Shown: positions 1-5,591 of the stretch, in pieces
How the letters are laid out: each line of letters begins with the position of its first letter
Position numbering within the stretch: position 1 is the stretch's first letter
DNA from: Clostridia bacterium
Lineage (GTDB): Bacteria; Bacillota; Clostridia; Christensenellales; DTU072
NCBI GenBank assembly: GCA_028701415.1
Contig: JAQVQU010000059.1
Coordinates: 2,617-8,439 of the forward strand
Direction of reading: 5' to 3'
Length of the DNA stretch: 5,823 bases
The notes under the pieces: model-generated
Databases searched by the model: none
Seen by the model: the letters and a program-made list of their open reading frames with translations, nothing else
What the model was told of the DNA's origin: nothing
Translations under genes and position numbers: made by a program

Positions 1-682
1 CGGAGGAATCTTCGTTTTCTTTAGAGAGGGTTTCTGTAGAATCTGACTCATTTTTCTCTTCAATATGTCCTGTCACTTTGGATGTTTGGACCTTTCCCGG
101 AGCAGGTTTATTTGCTACGATTGTTGCTTTTAATGCTTCAACCTTCGCCTTCACATCTGCATCGTTTGGTACAAATTTGTTTTTGGAAGTTATTACTCGG
201 AAGTTTATGGCAGAGAATTCAATTCCGAATATTTCATCAAAAGTCTCGATCAGTAGGGCTCTAACATTGGTTATTACATCCATTGTTCTGTCACTCTTAA
301 CTTTGATTTCTACATTCATGCTGATATTTCCACTTGCATCCGAATACAAGGTAACTTTGCGTATTTTGGCTTCTTCCATATTTTTTGTCACTCTCTTAGC
401 AGTTTTTTTAACAACTCCAACAGTGGCTTTTGTTGCGCTTTCTCTATCTTTAAATAAAAGAACATCAGACAGTCTTTCATTATCTACGAAAGAAGAGTAA
501 ATATTAAGACCGCTAAGGATTAGGAACGCGGAAGATAAAATAATGACAAACGCTTTAACAAGGGATGTATCGAAATCGGCTGCTATTGCAGGTTTAAACA
601 TTACTACCCAAACCAAAGCGATAAAGAGAATACTTACAACCGCTAGAGCTACACTGGTAATTTTTTCTAATAATTTTTTCAT
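1..682 (-). CDS. amaP: AmaP-like membrane anchor protein (Asp23/Gls24 partner), 3' end cut by window edge
   Basis: The frame is open from an ATG at 682 to the window edge, giving 227 codons with no stop. GGAGGT (688-693) lies 5 bases upstream. The N-terminus (MKKLLEKITSVALAVV) leads into a hydrophobic helix at about residues 8-29, a short acidic loop, and a second helix at about 42-62: a membrane hairpin. A Lys/Arg-rich linker follows, then an Asp23-like alpha/beta region at about 105-165 (KIRKVTLYSD, NVEIKV, NVRALLIETFDEIFGIE). This order matches AmaP, which tethers the alkaline shock protein Asp23 to the membrane in Firmicutes. Residues from about 170 form a hydrophilic tail, rich in Lys/Ala and then in Glu/Ser, that continues out of the window and seems longer than in typical family members. 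No Asp23 gene is in view; it could lie just beyond the edge. The gene follows a nitroreductase on the same strand after 71 bases. The family call rests on architecture and remembered sequence pattern, not a search. Confidence 0.83.
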   Translation of the reverse strand, partial: MKKLLEKITSVALAVVSILFIALVWVVMFKPAIAADFDTSLVKAFVIILSSAFLILSGLNIYSSFVDNERLSDVLLFKDRESATKATVGVVKKTAKRVTKNMEEAKIRKVTLYSDASGNISMNVEIKVKSDRTMDVITNVRALLIETFDEIFGIEFSAINFRVITSKNKFVPNDADVKAKVEALKATIVANKPAPGKVQTSKVTGHIEEKNESDSTETLSKENEDSS

Positions 683-753
683 TTTTTACCTCCAAAGGTA
701 TAATTTTAAATTATTTTTTAGCACTTTATGCGAAATATTTAATTTGTTAGTGA

Positions 754-1272
754 TCAGTTAATTCTGTTTACTGAAATAACATGTCTGGGCCTTGTATGTG
801 TTTCTAGAGAAGTTTTCGAATATCCAACCCCTAAAGCCGAAATTGGAGTGAAACCTTCTGGAAGATCTAGTTTAGCAACTATTTCAGGATGTTTTTTCAG
901 GGTGGAAATACAGGTCCACAGATATATGCTTCCCAAGTTAAGTTCCCTTGCAGCGAGCGCCATTGTTTGAATTATTGACCCAACGTTGCTGTACTCTATA
1001 TCTGGCTTATCTGCTAGTTTGGAGGACACTATTATTAAAGTCTTTGCTCCGTAAAGTGGAGCACGAGGACGAGTTCCTGAATAATCCTCCGCATTGGAAA
1101 TCTCCTTCAATAGTTCGGCATTTGTTACTACCGTTAAGTTCAACGTGTCATACTTTGCTCTTCCTACTGGGGCTGCCATTCCCGCGAGCAGGATCTGGTT
1201 TAGTTCCTCAGGTGAAATCTCTTCATCTGTAAAATCTCGAGTAGATACTCTTGAAAAGATTGTTTCTAACAT
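754..1272 (-). CDS. Nitroreductase-family flavoprotein, short single-domain type
   Basis: This 172-residue protein has the FMN-dependent nitroreductase fold signature. It has an N-terminal basic FMN-phosphate contact region (SRVSTRDF, residues 7-14), an alpha helix opening with EISPEEL, the APVGR loop (34-38), a strand YGAKTLIIVSS (74-84), and the dimer/FMN helix SNVGSIIQTMALAARELNLGS (96-115) followed by YLW. Near the C-terminus are PEGFTPISALGVGY (138-151) and a basic THTRPR stretch. Family members transfer electrons from NAD(P)H to nitro compounds, quinones or flavins; the substrate here cannot be read from sequence. At about 170 residues it belongs to the compact group common in anaerobes. 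The start is fixed: an in-frame TAA lies just upstream and AAGGAG (1284-1289) sits 11 bases before the ATG, a slightly long spacing. It lies 61 bases after ttdB and before amaP on the same strand, so it may be co-transcribed with them. No fused ferredoxin domain or cysteine cluster is present. Confidence 0.9.
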   Translation of the reverse strand: MLETIFSRVSTRDFTDEEISPEELNQILLAGMAAPVGRAKYDTLNLTVVTNAELLKEISNAEDYSGTRPRAPLYGAKTLIIVSSKLADKPDIEYSNVGSIIQTMALAARELNLGSIYLWTCISTLKKHPEIVAKLDLPEGFTPISALGVGYSKTSLETHTRPRHVISVNRIN

Positions 1273-1295
1273 ACTTACGCTTACTCCTTAGTTTT

Positions 1296-1332
1296 TCATT
1301 GGGACATAAATAAAAAATAATATATCCAATGA
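1296..1332 (-). other. Inverted repeat between ttdB and the nitroreductase gene
   Basis: Perfect 7-base arms TCATTGG (1296-1302) and CCAATGA (1326-1332) enclose a 23-base AT-rich spacer. In the direction of transcription (minus) the T-rich run lies in the loop and the base run after the second arm is A, so it does not look like a standard intrinsic terminator. It could be an mRNA processing or stability hairpin, a protein-binding dyad, or chance in AT-rich DNA. Confidence 0.3.
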
Positions 1333-1333
1333 T

Positions 1334-1945
1334 TTAATAATTCATATATTTGAGTTTTTTTGATAACTCAGCCATCTCTTTTTCCATACTTTCTTTGTAG
1401 ACAGCTTTGTTATTCTCGAAAAGATTATTACCTTCGGTGTCAATTGAGATGATTAGAGGTCCAAATTCTTTTACTTCCATGACCCAAAAAGCCTCTGGCA
1501 TGCCAAGATCGAGCCACTCAGCATCAGTAATTTCAAGAACTTCCGCTGCAGCAACGACAGCACAACCTCCAGGGAAGACCGCGTGAATAGCTTTGTTTTC
1601 TACACAACCTTTGACAGTCTTTTCTCCCATTCCACCTTTGCCAATTATGAGCTTTGCTCCGGTAATCTCCATAAATTCTTTTTCGAATTTTTCCATTCTC
1701 ATACTTGTGGTTGGTCCAATGGAAACCATTTCCCATTTATCTCCCACTTTTTTTACTATTGGTCCGGCATGAAAGACAGCTCCTCCCTTTAAGTCGGTGC
1801 GGGGGACAATTCCGGATAGAACTCTTCTCTTGTGTCCCGTATCCCTACATGTTACAAGTGTGCCATTTAAATATACGATATCACCTATTCTCAGGGATTT
1901 AACGTCTTCATCTGTTATAGGAGTTGTAAGAATTTTTTTGTTCAT
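1334..1945 (-). CDS. ttdB: L(+)-tartrate dehydratase beta subunit (class I fumarase C-terminal domain family)
   Basis: This 203-residue protein matches the beta subunit of the two-subunit iron-sulfur hydro-lyases from end to end and is about the same length as E. coli TtdB (about 200). Visible family blocks are KKILTTPI at the start, RIGDIVYLNGTLVTCRD (19-35), VFHAGPIV (57-64), GDKWEMVSIGPTTSMRME (68-85), LIIGKGGMG (99-107), HAVFPGGCAVVAAAEV (121-136), WLDLGMPEAFWV (144-155) and KEFGPLIISIDTEGNNLF (159-176). This subunit supplies substrate-binding residues and pairs with TtdA, which carries the cluster. As I recall them, TtdB sequences resemble it more closely than generic fumarase beta subunits, but fumarase activity is a real alternative. 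Its ATG overlaps the ttdA stop (ATGA), which implies translational coupling. The nearest purine block is AGGGGG (spacing about 7), a weak Shine-Dalgarno, consistent with reliance on coupling. Confidence 0.92.
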   Translation of the reverse strand: MNKKILTTPITDEDVKSLRIGDIVYLNGTLVTCRDTGHKRRVLSGIVPRTDLKGGAVFHAGPIVKKVGDKWEMVSIGPTTSMRMEKFEKEFMEITGAKLIIGKGGMGEKTVKGCVENKAIHAVFPGGCAVVAAAEVLEITDAEWLDLGMPEAFWVMEVKEFGPLIISIDTEGNNLFENNKAVYKESMEKEMAELSKKLKYMNY

Positions 1946-2832
1946 AGTGTAACCCCCTTATGGTCTAGGAGAGTGTAGTTCATATTTTTATCAAAAGATA
2001 TAGTTCCTCTTCTATGTGCCCAGCATCCAAAACTGACTGCTGCGCCTAGAGCAGAGGGGTGCCTAGCCATATTTTCTATATTTACGCATAAAACACCCGA
2101 TTTTCCAGGTAGACCCTGGGCTCCGATTCCGATATTTCCAAGCGCTTTCTCAAGTGCCTCTTCCATTTCTGCGGCTTTGGGCTCGGGATTTCTAGAACCT
2201 ACTCTTCTTAAAGAGGCTTTCTTTGCTAGTTTTGCAGCAGATGCTACACAAGTTCCTATCCCCACTCCAACTACCAAGGGAGGGCAGGCATTTATGCCCC
2301 AGTTTACCATGGTCTCAGCTACGAACCCAGCAATTCCTTCATATCCAGCTGAGGGCATCATGACAGTGGATCTTCCCGGAAGAGAACAACCTCCACCAGC
2401 CATATACACATCCATTTCTAAATTTGATGAATTTGGTACGATTTCGTAATCAATATACGGAACCTTTTTCCCTGTATTTGTTCCCGTATTTTTTTCTACA
2501 AAGGTCTCAACTGCGTTATGTCTTAGGGGAACCTTCTCAGTTGCTTCAAGAGTAGCTTTGTATAACAAATCTCCGATCTCATCAATCAAGGGGAACTTGG
2601 TTCCCACCCTGACAAAAAACTGGATTACTCCCGTATCTTGGCAAATGGGTCGGTCAAGAGATACGGCTTTTTCCAAATTCTCGAACATACTGTCATAAAT
2701 GGCTTTAGACATTGTAACCGTCTCTTTCTCTCGTAGTAATTTCAATCTTTCAACGACATCGTCAGGAAGGACCTTAGCCACGAGATTGATAAACTTTACG
2801 GTAGTGTCTAAAAATTTCTCCGTTTTATTCAT
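1942..2832 (-). CDS. ttdA: L(+)-tartrate dehydratase alpha subunit, [4Fe-4S] hydro-lyase
   Basis: The catalytic alpha subunit of a class I (iron-sulfur) hydro-lyase, 296 residues against about 303 for E. coli TtdA. The three expected cluster ligands are all present: Cys64 in RPICQDTG, Cys183 in INACPPLVVGVGIGT, and Cys270 in FGCWAHRRG. Other signatures are PLRHNAVE (102-109), NTGTNTGKKVP, YMAGGGCSLPGRS (143-155), GSRNPEPKAAEME (212-224) and GLPGKSGV. With TtdB it would dehydrate L(+)-tartrate to oxaloacetate in the cytoplasm; closely related enzymes hydrate fumarate to malate, so fumarase cannot be ruled out. One Fe of such clusters is solvent-exposed, so the enzyme is oxygen-sensitive and fits an anaerobe. 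Two tandem ATGs are possible. GAGGAG (2838-2843) is only 2 bases from the first (2835) but 5 from the second (2832), so I chose the second; the other choice adds one Met. First gene of the leftward unit. Confidence 0.94.
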   Translation of the reverse strand: MNKTEKFLDTTVKFINLVAKVLPDDVVERLKLLREKETVTMSKAIYDSMFENLEKAVSLDRPICQDTGVIQFFVRVGTKFPLIDEIGDLLYKATLEATEKVPLRHNAVETFVEKNTGTNTGKKVPYIDYEIVPNSSNLEMDVYMAGGGCSLPGRSTVMMPSAGYEGIAGFVAETMVNWGINACPPLVVGVGIGTCVASAAKLAKKASLRRVGSRNPEPKAAEMEEALEKALGNIGIGAQGLPGKSGVLCVNIENMARHPSALGAAVSFGCWAHRRGTISFDKNMNYTLLDHKGVTL

Positions 2833-2837
2833 CATAG

Positions 2838-2843
2838 CTCCTC
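2838..2843 (-). promoter_or_regulatory. Ribosome binding site of ttdA
   Basis: GAGGAG on the minus strand lies before a tandem ATGATG. The spacing is 2 bases to the first ATG and 5 to the second. This favours initiation at 2832, though ribosomes could use either. Confidence 0.7.
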
Positions 2844-2875
2844 AAATAAAAGATTTATCTAAGGGAGAACTAACT

Positions 2876-2888
2876 AATCAAATTGATT
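2876..2888. promoter_or_regulatory. Perfect palindrome in the ttdA leader, operator candidate
   Basis: AATCAA-A-TTGATT has perfect 6-base arms around a single central base. It lies between the predicted ttdA transcription start (near 2920) and its RBS. A dyad here could bind a dimeric repressor, but AT-rich palindromes of this size also arise by chance. Confidence 0.35.
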
Positions 2889-2902
2889 TATATGTTTAGT
2901 GG

Positions 2903-2915
2903 ATTGTTTCCCCCA
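2903..2915. repeat. Direct repeat copy 1, ATTGTTTCCCCCA
   Basis: This copy lies just downstream of the predicted ttdA transcription start. It matches the copy at 2967-2977 except for two extra T bases. The C5 run stands out in an otherwise AT-rich region. It may be a regulator site. Confidence 0.35.
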
Positions 2916-2926
2916 AGATGACTTAA

Positions 2927-2956
2927 ATTATATCACACACGCGCAAGAAATAACAA
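2927..2956 (-). promoter_or_regulatory. Predicted sigma-A promoter of ttdA (ttdAB unit)
   Basis: Read on the minus strand, the -35 element is TTGTTA (2951-2956), followed by an 18-base spacer and a perfect -10 TATAAT (2927-2932). Transcription would start near 2920, giving a leader of roughly 85-90 bases before ttdA that contains the palindrome at 2876-2888 and one of the two C-rich direct repeats. It is the only good promoter seen upstream of the leftward genes. Confidence 0.6.
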
Positions 2957-2966
2957 GAATAACCAA

Positions 2967-2977
2967 ATTGTCCCCCA
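2967..2977. repeat. Direct repeat copy 2, ATTGTCCCCCA
   Basis: This is the second copy of the C-rich motif, just upstream of the ttdA -35 element. The two copies bracket the promoter with about 63 bases between centres, close to six helical turns, so proteins bound at both could face the same side of the DNA. The spacing argument is an inference. Confidence 0.35.
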
Positions 2978-3038
2978 CGTTCTGAAAAGTAAAATCTTAT
3001 TTAAAATGTAATAAATTATCAATCAAAAAAACTCTAAC

Positions 3039-3068
3039 TTGAATAAACTCAACTTGTAATTGTATAAT
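3039..3068 (+). promoter_or_regulatory. Predicted sigma-A promoter of the YhhN-family gene
   Basis: TTGAAT (3039-3044), an 18-base spacer and a perfect TATAAT (3063-3068). Transcription would begin near 3075, which leaves a short leader of about 23 bases before the ATG at 3098 and excludes starts further upstream. It is divergent from the ttdA promoter, with about 106 bases between the two -10 boxes. Confidence 0.65.
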
Positions 3069-3084
3069 GTAGTTAGTTGGGGGC

Positions 3085-3089
3085 GGAGG
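3085..3089 (+). promoter_or_regulatory. Ribosome binding site that sets the YhhN-family start
   Basis: GGAGG ends 8 bases before the ATG at 3098, an optimal spacing. An in-frame TTG at 3077 would place this site inside the gene and sit almost on the transcription start. A GTG at 3092 is only 2 bases away. The ATG at 3098 is therefore preferred. Confidence 0.8.
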
Positions 3090-3097
3090 TAGTGTAT

Positions 3098-3868
3098 ATG
3101 TATGCGTATTATTTAACCGGAGTCGGAGCTCTTTTTCTGATCCTGTTTTTAGTTTTTAGAGACAAAAAAAGCAGCATTAAGGCGATAATTTTTAAAACTT
3201 GCACTTCGATGATGTTTATTGCTGTGGCGTTTGCTTCTTTGCATGAGAATCCCTGGGGAAACATAGATAATGTACTGATTCCGGCATCTCTTATTATTTC
3301 TGGCTTAATAATGGGGCTTATTGGGGATATAGTACTAGATTTTAAAATCTATTTGAAAGGAATATCCGATAAATATCCTGCTGCTAAAAAGGACAGCGAG
3401 CTGATAACCTATATGGGTATGGGCGCTTTTGGAATAGGCCATGTATTTTATATCTCTGCTTGCGTCTTGAGATTTGTTAATAACAATCTAAATCTCATAT
3501 GGGCAGCCTTGGGCGCTGTTGTTTTCACTGCGCTGGTTTTTGTGGTAAGCATAAAGCTTCTTAAGATGAAATTTGGCAAATTTCTGGCTCCTGCGGCTTC
3601 ATATTCAGTACTTCTTTGTTTCTTTACCGCAATAGCTTCAATTTGTATCGCTACCGACGGGGCCTTAAAGTCAACCATATTTCTTCTGGTAGGCTCTTTA
3701 CTTTTCCTCTTGTCCGATTTGGTGCTCTCAATGACATATTTCAGCAAGAGCGAAGATTACCAGAAAACAGGACCTATGAACCCAGAGAGCAGGGTTATGA
3801 TAATAGTTAATCATGTTCTATATTATGGAGCTCAGTTCTGTATAGCTTTGGCCCTCAGGTTTATTTAA
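3098..3868 (+). CDS. YhhN/TMEM86-family integral membrane protein, putative lysoplasmalogenase
   Basis: This 256-residue protein consists almost entirely of hydrophobic segments, with about eight predicted membrane helices. Polar family motifs sit within or beside the helices: GLIMGLIGDIVLDF (69-82, Asp77), GMGAFGIGHVFYIS (107-120, His115), GSLLFLLSDLVLSMTYF (199-215, Asp207) and IIVNHVLYYGAQFCIAL (235-251, Asn238, Gln246). This pattern is that of the YhhN family, whose characterised members (animal TMEM86A/B and a Legionella protein) hydrolyse the vinyl-ether bond of lysoplasmalogens, releasing a fatty aldehyde. The conserved Asp, His and Asn residues are likely active-site residues by analogy. 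The role fits a plasmalogen-making anaerobe, but many bacterial members are untested. The gene is monocistronic by appearance, with its own promoter and RBS and a strong terminator right after the TAA. The start at 3098 is chosen from the RBS and promoter positions. Confidence 0.86.
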   Translation: MYAYYLTGVGALFLILFLVFRDKKSSIKAIIFKTCTSMMFIAVAFASLHENPWGNIDNVLIPASLIISGLIMGLIGDIVLDFKIYLKGISDKYPAAKKDSELITYMGMGAFGIGHVFYISACVLRFVNNNLNLIWAALGAVVFTALVFVVSIKLLKMKFGKFLAPAASYSVLLCFFTAIASICIATDGALKSTIFLLVGSLLFLLSDLVLSMTYFSKSEDYQKTGPMNPESRVMIIVNHVLYYGAQFCIALALRFI

Positions 3869-3890
3869 TGAATCGCAAATAATACTTTCT

Positions 3891-3914
3891 AAGGCCTCTG
3901 AAAAGAGGCTTTTT
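3891..3914 (+). terminator. Intrinsic terminator after the YhhN-family gene
   Basis: The stem GCCTCT (3894-3899) / AGAGGC (3904-3909) closes a GAAA tetraloop, with three more A/G-to-T pairs at the base, followed by a T run (3910-3914, then CTTT). It lies 22 bases after the stop codon. The T tract is only on the plus-strand exit side, so it acts in one direction and separates this gene from the antiporter. Confidence 0.9.
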
Positions 3915-4007
3915 CTTTGAAATATTCGGATATATTTGATTAAAAACAGGATTTTTAGAATAAATTTTCTTAGCCTGCTTAAGGCTGATAATTGAGGGTC
4001 GTTTTCC

Positions 4008-4036
4008 TTGATTTTTTGTGATAGCAGTTATACAAT
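4008..4036 (+). promoter_or_regulatory. Predicted promoter of the antiporter gene
   Basis: TTGATT (4008-4013), a 17-base spacer and TACAAT (4031-4036). The start would be near 4043, giving a leader of about 17 bases with the RBS GGAGG at 4050-4054. The 139 bases between the terminator and this point also hold an imperfect hairpin, TTAGCC/GGCTGA (3970-3988), of unknown role. Confidence 0.6.
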
Positions 4037-4059
4037 GAGGTTTATGCACGGAGGAAAAT

Positions 4060-5496
4060 ATGCCTATTCTTTTGGGTTTAGCCATTGCTTTAACAGCCGG
4101 ACTTTTGATGACCAGAATCATGAGGCTTTTAAACCTGCCCAATGTTACGGGTTATCTTATAGCGGGGCTTATAATTGGTCCATTTTGTGCGAAACTTTTA
4201 TCGATTGAAATAATAGATGCATTAGGGGCGATTACTACTGTTGCCTTGGGTTTTGTGGCATTTTCTATTGGAGGGGAGTTTAAGATTTCCCATATTAAAC
4301 AAATAGGTGGGAAAGTAGTATTCATTACCTTTGCTCAAGCACTAATGGCGGTGGGTTTGGTCATGGGAGCTCTCTTTATTGTGCATGCCATTAGCCCAGC
4401 AATAATCTCGATACCCACAATTTTGATTTTATCTGCTATAGCGGCAGCTACTGCTCCAGCGGCCACACTCATGGTGGTAAAACAATACAAAGCGCATGGT
4501 CCAGTTACAGATGCCCTTTTACCCGTTGTCGCATTCGACGATGCCATAGGGCTGGTTGTTTTCTCGGTCTGTTTAGGAATCGCAAAAGTTGTGCATACAG
4601 GAGGGGAACTTTCTTTTTACAACCTGATAGTGCTTCCTCTAATCGAAATTGTTCTTTCGATTGGAACGGGTTTTGTTCTTGGAGGACTGCTTGCAGTTTT
4701 CTGTCGATTCTTTAAATCTAGGGCAAATCGTCTCATTTGGACAATCGTGTGTGTGCTAACAGCGGTTGCTCTCTCTGAAATGTTCGCAATGTCCTCCCTT
4801 CTGACCTGTATGATGATTGGGGCTACTTTTGCCAATCTCAGAAAGGACTCTATGCCTGTACTAGAAAGGGTTGATATATGGACCCCGCCTCTTTTTATGC
4901 TTTTCTTTGTTTTATCGGGAGCAACTTTAGATGTTTCCATTATTCCGAAGGTAGGAATAGTGGGACTAGTATATTTGATTGCGCGATCAATCGGAAAATA
5001 TTCAGGAACTTTTTTCAGCGCACAATTAGTGAAAACGGAGAAACCAGTGAGAAATTACCTTGGAATTGCACTTCTCCCTCAAGCTGGTGTAGCAATAGGT
5101 ATGATGCAGGTAGTCGCGCAAACTCCTGGGTTAGAGGATGTGGCTCAAACTATCACTACGGTTGTACTTTGTGCGACATTAATTTATGAGTTATTTGGCC
5201 CAGTATTTACAAAATGGGCATTGAAGAAAGCAGGTGAAATTACAGGAGAGGGGGAACTGCCCGCGGTGACCATGATTAAAAATCTGAAGACAAGATTTTC
5301 CAGAAAGGGAAACAGCTGTCCAATGTCCTGCGATGTACCCTCGGTAATACAAGATGATTGCAAAAATGATAACCCATCTACTTCCCCACCAGATTCGTTT
5401 TTAGGGCCCATTCCTACAGAGGCCGACTATATTGATACCCCCAGTATTCCCGAAAGAGAAGAGACGCCTTCTTCAGCCGAAACTCCCAAAAAATAG
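4060..5496 (+). CDS. CPA2-family Na+(K+)/H+ antiporter (NapA/GerN type) with extended C-terminal tail
   Basis: A 478-residue inner-membrane cation/proton exchanger with about 12-13 helices in residues 1-390. Family marks are LNLPNVTGYLIAGLIIGP (24-41), the broken-helix motif TAPAAT (131-136), the ion-binding Asp-Asp pair in AFDDAIGLVVF (Asp160, Asp161), a conserved Lys in ARSIGKYSG (Lys313), equivalent to the helix-10 Lys of NapA that pairs with the first Asp, and LPQAGVAIGM (339-348). The DD pair is typical of electrogenic exchangers, implying pH and Na+ homeostasis. There is no RCK/TrkA-N domain, so it is not a full-length Kef system. NapA and GerN proteins are about 385 residues; here about 88 extra hydrophilic residues follow, with Cys420, Cys424 and Cys434 and a Pro/Glu/Ser/Thr-rich end. 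The start is set by GGAGG 5 bases before the ATG. It has its own promoter and a weak terminator candidate follows. Ion specificity cannot be read. Confidence 0.92.
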   Translation: MPILLGLAIALTAGLLMTRIMRLLNLPNVTGYLIAGLIIGPFCAKLLSIEIIDALGAITTVALGFVAFSIGGEFKISHIKQIGGKVVFITFAQALMAVGLVMGALFIVHAISPAIISIPTILILSAIAAATAPAATLMVVKQYKAHGPVTDALLPVVAFDDAIGLVVFSVCLGIAKVVHTGGELSFYNLIVLPLIEIVLSIGTGFVLGGLLAVFCRFFKSRANRLIWTIVCVLTAVALSEMFAMSSLLTCMMIGATFANLRKDSMPVLERVDIWTPPLFMLFFVLSGATLDVSIIPKVGIVGLVYLIARSIGKYSGTFFSAQLVKTEKPVRNYLGIALLPQAGVAIGMMQVVAQTPGLEDVAQTITTVVLCATLIYELFGPVFTKWALKKAGEITGEGELPAVTMIKNLKTRFSRKGNSCPMSCDVPSVIQDDCKNDNPSTSPPDSFLGPIPTEADYIDTPSIPEREETPSSAETPKK

Positions 5497-5502
5497 TATA
5501 TT

Positions 5503-5522
5503 TGTATCTCAGGATACATTTT
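5503..5522 (+). terminator. Weak terminator candidate after the antiporter gene
   Basis: TGTATC (5503-5508), loop TCAG, GATACA (5513-5518), then TTTT and A. The stem is six pairs and AT-rich with a short T run, so termination would be inefficient. It lies 6 bases after the stop codon, where a terminator is expected, and just before the insertion-sequence end. Confidence 0.4.
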
Positions 5523-5532
5523 ATGCGAACAT

Positions 5533-5556
5533 TGAACTGATACCCAAAAGTTGTAC
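5533..5556 (+). repeat. Putative left inverted repeat (IRL) of the IS fragment
   Basis: A 24-base stretch beginning TGAACTG, with the TG tip and central CCC-AAAAG pattern common to IS3-family ends. The matching inverted copy is not in the window, so the boundary is by analogy only. Immediately upstream are bases of the antiporter downstream region, consistent with insertion there. Confidence 0.5.
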
Positions 5557-5591
5557 TTTGTTATAATACAAGTATATGCAGGAGGTATCTA

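Noticed and set aside
78..500. A 140-codon plus-strand ORF of hydrophobic composition
   Set aside because: It is the antisense shadow of amaP, whose minus-strand frame is open from 682 to the edge with a good RBS and recognisable architecture; the plus ORF has no RBS or family pattern.
698..703. TATAAT on the plus strand just upstream of amaP
   Set aside because: It faces away from amaP, no -35 partner sits at proper distance, and no plus-strand gene follows; likely chance in AT-rich DNA.
543..761. A 72-codon plus-strand ORF over the start of amaP
   Set aside because: It overlaps the amaP N-terminus and RBS on the opposite strand, has no RBS and no recognisable motif.
2177..2449. A 90-codon plus-strand ORF inside ttdA
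   Set aside because: It is fully antisense to the strongly conserved catalytic region of ttdA and simply mirrors its codon pattern.
2836..2930. Riboswitch or leader RNA in the 85-90 base ttdA leader
   Set aside because: No recognisable riboswitch core, no terminator/antiterminator pair and only an AT-rich palindrome; an operator is a simpler reading.
3077..3097. TTG start extending the YhhN-family protein by seven residues
   Set aside because: The TTG lies at the predicted transcription start and would put the strong GGAGG inside the coding sequence; the ATG at 3098 has ideal spacing.
3970..3988. Imperfect hairpin TTAGCC/GGCTGA upstream of the antiporter promoter
   Set aside because: Six pairs with one wobble, a 7-base loop and no T run; too weak to call a terminator or riboswitch, and the leader after the promoter is too short for a riboswitch.
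4335..4940. Two minus-strand ORFs inside the antiporter gene
   Set aside because: Both are antisense to conserved membrane helices of the antiporter; they lack RBSs and protein-family features.
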